DNA from: a candidate division Zixibacteria bacterium DG_27
GTDB lineage: Bacteria > Zixibacteria > MSB-5A5 > DG-27
Assembly: GCA_001302725.1 (NCBI GenBank)
Contig: LIZU01000023.1
Coordinates: 1-10,246 of the forward strand
Direction: 5' to 3'
Length of the DNA: 10,246 bases
Shown here: positions 1 to 4,534 of the stretch, piece after piece
Layout: each line of letters opens with the position of its first letter
Numbering within the stretch: the stretch's first letter is position 1
Notes under the pieces: generated by a model
Told to the model about the DNA's origin: nothing
Seen by the model: the letters and a program-made list of their open reading frames with translations, nothing else
The model's database searches: none
Made by a program: the position numbers and the translations under genes

Positions 1-127
1 GATCGGATGCCCCTCTTTGGAGGGTTACGGCGAGAGGCCGAGAATCATCCCTGAAAGGTGCGTCGGTTGTGGCTTCTGCGTTCAGATCTGCAAACATGAC
101 GCCATCCACCCGATGACGGCTCCATGA
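1..127 (+). CDS. iorA: Indolepyruvate ferredoxin oxidoreductase, alpha subunit (C-terminal end only)
   Basis: This is the last 41 codons of a gene that enters from the left edge; the reading frame begins at base 2 and stops with TGA at 125-127. The visible peptide starts with IGCP and then has CVGCGFCVQIC, a CxxCxxCxxxC [4Fe-4S] cluster motif. This matches the ferredoxin-like tail of IorA, where the cysteine of the GCP triplet belongs to the preceding cluster. IorA carries the thiamine diphosphate site and passes electrons from oxidative decarboxylation of aryl pyruvates to ferredoxin. The last cluster cysteine is followed by Lys-His instead of the usual Pro. The beta subunit gene follows 29 bp downstream on the same strand, which strongly supports the assignment. 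The catalytic part lies outside the window. Confidence 0.85.
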   Translation, partial: IGCPSLEGYGERPRIIPERCVGCGFCVQICKHDAIHPMTAP

Positions 128-156
128 CCTGAGGCAACCACTGTGAATACTCAGCC

Positions 157-741
157 ATGAAAACAAAAGGAATGAACATACTCTTCGCCGGGGTCGGGGG
201 GCAGGGAGTCCTGCTCTTAAGCGAGCTGGTAGCGCAGACAGCTATAGAAGCGGGTTTCGACGCCAAAAAGACTGAGGTCCACGGAGCCGCCCAGCGAGGT
301 GGCAGCGTCACCAGCCACGTGCGCTTCTCCGAAAAGGTTTACTCCCCCCTCGCTCCTTCGGGGGAGGTCGACCTCCTGGTGGGATTGGAGAAGCTGGAGG
401 GGCTGAGGTGGGCTCACTACCTGAAAGAGAAAGGAGAGATAGTATTGAACCAGCTGGTCATCCAGCCGGCCCAATTCTCCGAGAAACCCCTACCCCACCC
501 CGGGAATGTTGAAGCGTTTCTGAGGGCGAAAGGTTACAGCTTGCATCTGTTGGATGCAACTGCGATCGCGAAGAAGCTCGGAAATATCAGAGTCGCAAAT
601 GTGGTCATCCTTGGAGCCCTATCGAGACTCACCGGCCTCATCGATGAAAGTCTCTGGAGCGAGACCATAAGAGAAATCCTACCTGCCAAGTTCCTGGAGA
701 TAAATCTCCGGGCTTTTCAGGCTGGAAGGGAGATAGGTTAA
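157..741 (+). CDS. iorB: Indolepyruvate ferredoxin oxidoreductase, beta subunit
   Basis: A 194-residue protein of the usual IorB length. It belongs to the pyruvate ferredoxin oxidoreductase gamma / IorB family. The N-terminus has the glycine-rich GVGGQG turn at residues 12-17, followed by the helix that begins VLLLSELVAQTA. Next comes the family segment KTEVHGAAQRGGSVTSHVR (about 38-56), and later VDLLVGLEKLEGLR. With IorA it would oxidatively decarboxylate indolepyruvate and other aryl pyruvates to acyl-CoA, reducing ferredoxin, in the cytoplasm. The iorA stop is 29 bp upstream, so the two form an operon. ATG 157 is the first start after an in-frame stop at 130-132 but has no good ribosome-binding site; translation may be coupled to iorA. 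ATG 172 has AGGA only one base away, which is too close. Confidence 0.92.
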   Translation: MKTKGMNILFAGVGGQGVLLLSELVAQTAIEAGFDAKKTEVHGAAQRGGSVTSHVRFSEKVYSPLAPSGEVDLLVGLEKLEGLRWAHYLKEKGEIVLNQLVIQPAQFSEKPLPHPGNVEAFLRAKGYSLHLLDATAIAKKLGNIRVANVVILGALSRLTGLIDESLWSETIREILPAKFLEINLRAFQAGREIG

Positions 742-848
742 CCTGTCTTTCGCTCAAGGGCGGCCTCGAAGTTGACCTCCGAGTTCGTCCGGATCACTTA
801 ACCTCAAGTTCTGAATCGATGCTGTTAGTGGGGCGCCTCCGATAATCC

Positions 849-877
849 TTGACGATTGCCCGATCCCTCCTTATAAT
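849..877 (+). promoter_or_regulatory. Sigma70-type promoter for the PTS EIIA gene
   Basis: A -35 box TTGACG (849-854, one mismatch to consensus) and a perfect -10 box TATAAT (872-877) are separated by exactly 17 bp. Transcription would begin near 884. It lies in the 235-bp gap after iorB and points toward the EIIA gene at 977, giving a leader of about 93 nt that contains the hairpin at 892-916. This is the best consensus promoter in the window. Confidence 0.8.
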
Positions 878-891
878 GGTTTTGAGGTAAA

Positions 892-916
892 GGTTGTCGC
901 TTCTGTGACGACAACC
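892..916 (+). promoter_or_regulatory. Perfect 8-bp hairpin in the EIIA leader
   Basis: GGTTGTCG (892-899) is exactly complementary to CGACAACC (909-916) with a 9-nt loop. It begins about 8 nt after the predicted transcription start of the promoter at 849-877. There is no T-run after it, so it is not a typical intrinsic terminator. It could stabilise the 5' end of the mRNA, act as an operator, or be one arm of a leader switch. The function is unknown. Confidence 0.6.
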
Positions 917-976
917 CCCTCGAAAACGATATCTTTGAGACCAAAACCTTTTTGAACAAGGTCGTAAAAATAAGAA

Positions 977-1480
977 GTGAATATCTCTCGCTTTCTAAAC
1001 ACAGACCTGATAAAGCTGCAACTGGAGACGGAGGTTCATATAGACCCCGAAGAACCTCTCAACCCCGAGAAGTGGGCGCGCCTCACTAAAGAGAAGCTCC
1101 TGTGGGAGCTGGTGGAGCTATTGGAGAAATCTGGAAAGGTGAAAAACCGAAAAAGGCTTTTTGCCGACCTCCATAATCGAGAGAAAAAGGCCAGCACCGG
1201 CATCGGATACGGGATTGCCCTCCCCCACGTCAGAACCATGCAGGTATCGGATTTCGTGGTGGGATTTGCTCGTTCGAAAGAGGGCTATGAGTTTGGCTCT
1301 CCGGATGGAGGTTTGGCACACCTCTTCTTCGTAATGGCGGCCCCCCCTTATGACGACCAGCTCTACCTGCGGGTCTTTAAATCCCTTGCGGAACTTCTGC
1401 ACTTCGAGCACTTCCGCCAGAGGCTTCTGGAAGCCACCTCTGAATATGAGATAATCAGAGCCTTCAAAGAGATGGAATGA
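977..1480 (+). CDS. PTS EIIA type-2 (fructose/nitrogen-type) phosphocarrier domain protein
   Basis: A 167-residue stand-alone EIIA domain of the mannitol/fructose/Ntr type (PTS_EIIA_2). The signature TGIGYGIALPHVRT is at residues 74-87, with the predicted phosphorylated histidine at H84. Further family landmarks follow: a phi-G-phi strand (FVVGFARS), the DGG turn near 111 and LFFVMAAPP. The EIIA domain accepts phosphate from HPr or NPr and passes it to a sugar permease or signals regulatory partners. No EI, HPr, EIIB or EIIC gene is in the window, so a regulatory PtsN-like role is as likely as sugar transport. Translation would begin at GTG 977. The only Shine-Dalgarno-like stretch is AAGG at 958-961, 15 nt away, so initiation may be weak or controlled. 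The gene has its own promoter (849-877) and a structured leader. Confidence 0.85.
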   Translation: MNISRFLNTDLIKLQLETEVHIDPEEPLNPEKWARLTKEKLLWELVELLEKSGKVKNRKRLFADLHNREKKASTGIGYGIALPHVRTMQVSDFVVGFARSKEGYEFGSPDGGLAHLFFVMAAPPYDDQLYLRVFKSLAELLHFEHFRQRLLEATSEYEIIRAFKEME

Positions 1481-1691
1481 TCGCATTTTGGTCTTTTGAG
1501 GCACAAGATGAAGAAGAAACATCCTGTTGATTACTCTCTTGTTAACGATTTCTTCCCTTATGATGACGACCCCTATCGGGGAGGTGAATTCTCCATGGAG
1601 GCGCCCGGTGCAATTCGCCTATACCACCAATACTGGAGATGCTGCGACCAGGGCTCGCTACAATTGGGTCTCCAAACAGGTTAACGGTTTC

Positions 1692-2279
1692 ATGATACCC
1701 AAAGAAAAGAAAATCGCTCTCGAAACCGGACTCCAGAAGCTGGGCTTGCACCTAAATGGAGTCAGCTTGGACAAGTTGTGCTCGTATCACCAACAGCTTC
1801 TGGCCTGGAACAAAAGGATAAATCTCATCTCCAGAAAAGACGAGGAGCGCATCATCGAGAGGCACCTCTTAGACAGCCTCACCATTTTCGAGGTCCTATC
1901 CTTTCCGGAAGGATCCAGGCTTTTGGATCTCGGCTCCGGCGGAGGCTTGCCGGGTATACCGATAAAGATTGCCCAGCCAGATCTGAAAGTAGACCTGGTG
2001 GAGCCGACTAAGAAGAAGTGTCGCTTCCTGCAACAGGTGCTGGAGGAATTGGGACTGGAGGTGGTGCCGGTCATCTCCAAAAGAGCTGAAGAGCTCTCCA
2101 AGGAGGAGATCTACTGTGGTTACTACGACTTCGTTACTGCTCGGGCCGTGGCAAAACCCGAAAAGGTTGAAGAGATAGCGCTCCCCCTGCTCAAACCCGG
2201 GGGAAGGCTGATCATATACGCCGACCCCCAGGCAGAAGGTGAAAAGAGATTCAAAATCGTAGAGAGGCCCCAGGCATAG
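1692..2279 (+). CDS. rsmG: 16S rRNA (guanine527-N7)-methyltransferase RsmG, shortened at the C-terminus
   Basis: A 195-residue class I SAM-dependent methyltransferase of the RsmG/GidB family, which methylates N7 of G527 in 16S rRNA. Family landmarks appear in order: QQLLAWNKRINLIS (34-47), RHLLDSL (57-63), the SAM-binding LDLGSGGGLPGIP (78-90), LVEPTKKKCRFL (102-113), FVTARAVAK (147-155) and LLKPGGRL (166-173). ATG 1692 was chosen because homology starts there, but it has no strong ribosome-binding site. The frame stays open upstream to a TTG at 1527, adding 55 residues that I do not recognise. The protein stops about 25 residues after the GGR motif, whereas relatives continue for roughly 45-65. 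Pieces of a plausible RsmG tail lie downstream in two frames (2332-2381), so the gene appears frameshifted or the sequence contains indel errors. Confidence 0.85.
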   Translation: MIPKEKKIALETGLQKLGLHLNGVSLDKLCSYHQQLLAWNKRINLISRKDEERIIERHLLDSLTIFEVLSFPEGSRLLDLGSGGGLPGIPIKIAQPDLKVDLVEPTKKKCRFLQQVLEELGLEVVPVISKRAEELSKEEIYCGYYDFVTARAVAKPEKVEEIALPLLKPGGRLIIYADPQAEGEKRFKIVERPQA

Positions 2280-2381
2280 TTGCCCTGCTCGCAAGCTGAA
2301 TCGTTCCTGGCAAAAGAGCCTCTCTGGGTCCCGCTTCCCGCCGAGAACAAGGAAATCCTTAAAACTCCCCTGGGCAAATAA
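2280..2381 (+). pseudogene. Apparent displaced C-terminal tail of rsmG
   Basis: RsmG proteins commonly end with a segment like YPR-R-x-G-x-P-x-K-x-PL. Here the +1 frame relative to rsmG reads RFPPRTRKSLK from 2332 to 2364, and the original frame reads LKTPLGK then TAA from 2358 to 2381. Together they resemble the expected ending cut by one or more small insertions or deletions. The TAG at 2277-2279 ends the intact part, just after a CCCC run at 2268-2271. Either the gene is decaying, or the assembly carries indel errors here. The resemblance was judged by eye. Confidence 0.45.
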
Positions 2382-2433
2382 GTTCATTAGCGCTGCGGAG
2401 AGTGAACTTCGGGTTCTGTTTGAACTTTGAAGA

Positions 2434-3438
2434 TTAGACACCCAGCTCCAGATAAGGGAAAGCATCCAGCTCTAAATCATCCGGGGGGAAATTCTCCAGT
2501 CTGAAATTCCCGGCGGCGGCCACCATGGCGGCGTTGTCGGTGCAGAGCTCCAAAGAGGGATAGAAGACCTCAAGGCCATGGGTTTCGGAAAACGCTTTCA
2601 GTCTCTCCCGCAATCTGGAGTTGCTTGCGACCCCGCCGCAGACTGCGATTCTCGCCATGCGATGCTCCTCGGCGGCAGCGATGGTGTTGTCCAGCAGAGC
2701 CCCCCCCACCGCCTCCTGAAAAGAGGCGGCGATGTCGGCCCGCCTCCCTTCCAGCTCCTTCTCTTCCAGTTTGGAGACGTAGATCGCCACCGCGGTTTTC
2801 AGACCTGAAAACGAGAAATCGTAGCCGCCGCTTTTCATCTTGGCCTTGGGGAATTTTATGAAACCACGGTCCCCTGATTTCGCGATCAGGTCGATTGCCG
2901 GCCCTCCGGGATAACCCAGGCCCAGAAGCTTCGCCACCTTGTCGAAGGCCTCCCCGGCGGCATCGTCTCTGGTCGACCCCACCGAGCGATACCGGCCCAG
3001 GGACTCGACGGAGTATAGATTGGAGTGACCTCCGGAGATTATCAGACAGAGGAAGGGGGGCACAAGCTCCGGGTGCTCCAGAAGAACCGAGAAGATGTGA
3101 GCCTCTAGGTGGTTTATGCCCACCAGGGGTTTATTCAGAGAATATGACAAGGCCTTTGCGAAAGAGAGACCGACCAGTAAGGCGCCCACCAGCCCGGGGC
3201 CGTTGGTTACCGCGATCCCCTCCACATCGTCGTAGGTGATCTCCGCCTGAGCTATCGCTTCCCTCACCACCGGCACCAAGGTCCTGGTGTGCTCACGGCT
3301 GGCAAGCTCAGGTACCACCCCGCCGTAAAGTTTGTGAAGGTCTTGGGATAGTGTTACCTGGGAAAGGATGGTTCTGCCGTCCGCGACAACGGCAGCGGCG
3401 GTCTCATCGCAGGAGGTCTCAATCCCCAGAATCAGCAT
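2434..3438 (-). CDS. tsaD: tRNA N6-adenosine threonylcarbamoyltransferase TsaD
   Basis: A 334-residue complete TsaD (Kae1/Gcp/YgjD family, ASKHA fold). With TsaB and TsaE it transfers threonylcarbamoyl from TC-AMP to A37 of ANN-decoding tRNAs. Diagnostic motifs run in order: LGIETSCDET (4-13), metal-binding HLEAH (H110, H114), SGGHS, GEAFDKVAKLLGLGYPGGP, FSFSGLKTAV, GGVASNSRLR and CTDNAA, whose Asp is a metal ligand. The start is ATG at 3438-3436, matching the universal N-terminus. An AGGAG (3443-3439) abuts the ATG with no spacer, which is unusual. The stop of the YbbR-like gene upstream is 3 nt away and its TAG overlaps this AGGAG, so coupled translation is likely. tsaB and tsaE are not in the window. 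Confidence 0.97.
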   Translation of the reverse strand: MLILGIETSCDETAAAVVADGRTILSQVTLSQDLHKLYGGVVPELASREHTRTLVPVVREAIAQAEITYDDVEGIAVTNGPGLVGALLVGLSFAKALSYSLNKPLVGINHLEAHIFSVLLEHPELVPPFLCLIISGGHSNLYSVESLGRYRSVGSTRDDAAGEAFDKVAKLLGLGYPGGPAIDLIAKSGDRGFIKFPKAKMKSGGYDFSFSGLKTAVAIYVSKLEEKELEGRRADIAASFQEAVGGALLDNTIAAAEEHRMARIAVCGGVASNSRLRERLKAFSETHGLEVFYPSLELCTDNAAMVAAAGNFRLENFPPDDLELDAFPYLELGV

Positions 3439-3441
3439 CTC

Positions 3442-3867
3442 CTACGGACCTGTATCACCGGAGAGGGAATCGACCTCCCGAGGGAGAATCTTCAATCGCA
3501 GGAACTTGGGGCCAACAATCTCCAGGACGGTCGCCATCTGCTCTCTGGGGAGGACCACATTGGAGGGGGTCAGGGAGTAATCCAGCTCTCCGGGGCGGTA
3601 TGCGGTTGCGTCTATGCAGATTCTCAAAGGCTCGGAGAACATCAGTTGATAAAGTCTCTTCCCCTTGGCTTGAACCCGCACCTCCACCTCCGGAAGAGGG
3701 GAGTCGTCCAAGCGACAGGTCGGCCTGACGAAAACATCCTCCGGGGCGACCGGCACCCTGAAGTTCCACTCGTACTGCTTCTCGGTGGCGGTGTAGAACC
3801 AGAGAAGGAGCGCCAAGATTAGCGCTCCGAACTTCAGTCCCAAATTGTCAAATATCTTCGCCCACAT
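3442..3867 (-). CDS. YbbR-like domain protein, membrane-anchored
   Basis: A 141-residue protein with an N-terminal hydrophobic anchor (about residues 9-27, LGLKFGALILALLLWFYTA) followed by an extracytoplasmic beta-rich domain. The pattern N-L-x-LKF plus a Leu/Ala helix ending in LWFYT is typical of the first part of YbbR/CdaR proteins. Members are often longer, with several YbbR repeats, and CdaR regulates the diadenylate cyclase CdaA. Here there is a single domain and no cdaA or glmM neighbour, so a c-di-AMP role is not supported by context. ATG 3867 lacks a clear Shine-Dalgarno sequence, and an in-frame stop a short way upstream limits extension. It is co-transcribed with tsaD, 3 nt downstream. 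The family call rests on the N-terminal pattern and layout. Confidence 0.65.
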   Translation of the reverse strand: MWAKIFDNLGLKFGALILALLLWFYTATEKQYEWNFRVPVAPEDVFVRPTCRLDDSPLPEVEVRVQAKGKRLYQLMFSEPLRICIDATAYRPGELDYSLTPSNVVLPREQMATVLEIVGPKFLRLKILPREVDSLSGDTGP

Positions 3868-3940
3868 CCCGAAGTCATCAATTAGCTTAAATCATCCCTA
3901 TCTTAGAACCTAGGAGCTCGAGCTTGTGGTCACAGGAGAG

Positions 3941-3974
3941 CCAGCCGGATTCGCTGTGGTGGACACCCGGCTGG
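3941..3974. repeat. 8-bp perfect inverted repeat downstream of the zinc-ribbon gene
   Basis: CCAGCCGG (3941-3948) and CCGGCTGG (3967-3974) are exact complements separated by 18 bp. It sits 11 bp past the stop of the minus-strand zinc-ribbon gene, so it may form a 3' hairpin on that mRNA. No T-run follows on either strand, so it is not a classic intrinsic terminator. Confidence 0.5.
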
Positions 3975-3984
3975 TGAATTGATC

Positions 3985-4173
3985 TCATTTCTCAGAGTGC
4001 CCGATACTCCTCCCGAAAGAGATCTCTCCGTTATCGATCCTGATAGAAAAACCGCAATTGGGGTTTGAGCAGACCCAGGCCTTATACAGAATCGAAGCCC
4101 CGTCTCGACCGTAATCGGAAAGAGGCAAAAGTACCCCCACCGAACACTTCTGACAATCAGGAAAGTTCTGCAT
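3985..4173 (-). CDS. Small zinc-ribbon protein of unknown function
   Basis: A 62-residue protein with two cysteine pairs, C7-x2-C10 and C35-x4-C40, the layout of a zinc ribbon. Between them is the segment GVLLPLSDYGRDGASILYKA, and after the second pair comes GFSIRIDNGEISFG. The text reads like a conserved small protein, but I cannot name a family. ATG 4173 is preferred because GGGAGG (4183-4178) lies 4 nt upstream. An in-frame ATG at 4200 would add nine residues but has only a weak site. A good promoter (TTGACA, 17 bp, TATTTT) lies upstream at 4278-4250, giving a leader of about 70 nt. The ribosome-binding site lies within one arm of a long inverted repeat whose other arm is upstream of the promoter, which suggests regulation. 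It is divergent from ppdK. Confidence 0.75.
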   Translation of the reverse strand: MQNFPDCQKCSVGVLLPLSDYGRDGASILYKAWVCSNPNCGFSIRIDNGEISFGRSIGHSEK

Positions 4174-4176
4174 TTT

Positions 4177-4304
4177 TCCTCCCACTTCCCAGGGATCCAT
4201 CTTGACACTCTCTACCCGAAACTAGGTTTTACCTCTGTTCGCTCCGGACAAAATATTCAGGCTCAAGCGAAATGTCAAGAGCTCCCTGGGCGCAAGTGGG
4301 CGGA
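4177..4304. repeat. Long imperfect inverted repeat around the zinc-ribbon promoter
   Basis: The left arm (4177-4207) contains, in order, CCCACTT (4181-4187), CCCAGGGA (4188-4195) and CTTGACA (4201-4207). The right arm (4273-4304) contains the exact complements in mirrored order: TGTCAAG (4273-4279), TCCCTGGG (4283-4290) and AAGTGGG (4294-4300). Spacers differ by 2-3 bp, and a further partial match occurs at 4177-4179/4302-4304. The 65-bp centre holds the -10 box and transcription start of the zinc-ribbon gene; the right arm holds its -35 box and the left arm holds its ribosome-binding site. It looks like an inverted partial copy of the gene's 5' end or the ends of a tiny mobile element. Confidence 0.8.
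4250..4278 (-). promoter_or_regulatory. Sigma70-type promoter for the zinc-ribbon gene
   Basis: Reading the minus strand, TTGACA (4278-4273, perfect -35) is followed after exactly 17 bp by TATTTT (4255-4250, four of six matches to the -10 consensus). Transcription would start near 4243, about 70 nt before ATG 4173. Confidence 0.65.
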
Positions 4305-4317
4305 GTGCCAAGATCGA

Positions 4318-4386
4318 CCGCAGACGTTCTGGGTTGGGCCCCTCGGTGGTCTTGCGGATTCCTCAAGCCGGCGGAACGGTGCGGCT
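4318..4386 (+). other. Two possible hairpins in the ppdK upstream region
   Basis: The 334 bp before ppdK contain no supported gene. Within them, CCGCAGAC (4318-4325) pairs with GTCTTGCGG (4349-4357) with one bulged T, and AGCCG (4366-4370) pairs with CGGCT (4382-4386). An A+T-rich stretch follows at about 4389-4500, where a ppdK promoter would be expected, but no convincing -35/-10 pair was found. The G+C-rich hairpin block could be part of a structured RNA or only of the divergent control region. Confidence 0.3.
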
Positions 4387-4523
4387 GTTGATTAAATTTC
4401 TCCTTGCTTTTCCGATTCTATTCTGTTTATTACTCGAGAAAAATACCGATAGTATGTGGGAACGAACAGTTCAAATAATCGTTTGCTACACAAGAGATTA
4501 CAAGTAGAGTCCGGGAACGTGCC

Positions 4524-4528
4524 GGAGG
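4524..4528 (+). promoter_or_regulatory. Strong ribosome-binding site of ppdK
   Basis: GGAGG lies 6 nt before ATG 4535. It fixes the start upstream of the lysine-rich tail, showing that the tail is meant to be translated. Confidence 0.85.
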
Positions 4529-4534
4529 CCGTGT

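Noticed and set aside
880..893. The 14-mer TTTTGAGGTAAAGG occurs here and again on the minus strand at 9940-9927, at the DUF362 ribosome-binding site.
   Set aside because: One 14-bp match in about 10 kb searched on both strands is not rare, and no further similarity extends from it.
894..908. A possible four-codon leader peptide starting at TTG 894 after GAGG.
   Set aside because: It is too short to support, and its start lies inside the predicted hairpin; no other sign of a translated leader.
892..916. Intrinsic terminator of iorB.
   Set aside because: The hairpin has no following T-run and lies downstream of the EIIA promoter.
3930..4208. A 92-codon minus-strand frame overlapping the zinc-ribbon gene.
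   Set aside because: The overlapping frame with the cysteine pairs and the good ribosome-binding site is the real one; this frame lacks both.
4202..4230. TTGACA on the plus strand as a promoter toward ppdK.
   Set aside because: No -10 box is found at 16-18 bp (GGTTTT at 17), and it would lie over 300 bp from ppdK; the match follows from the inverted repeat.
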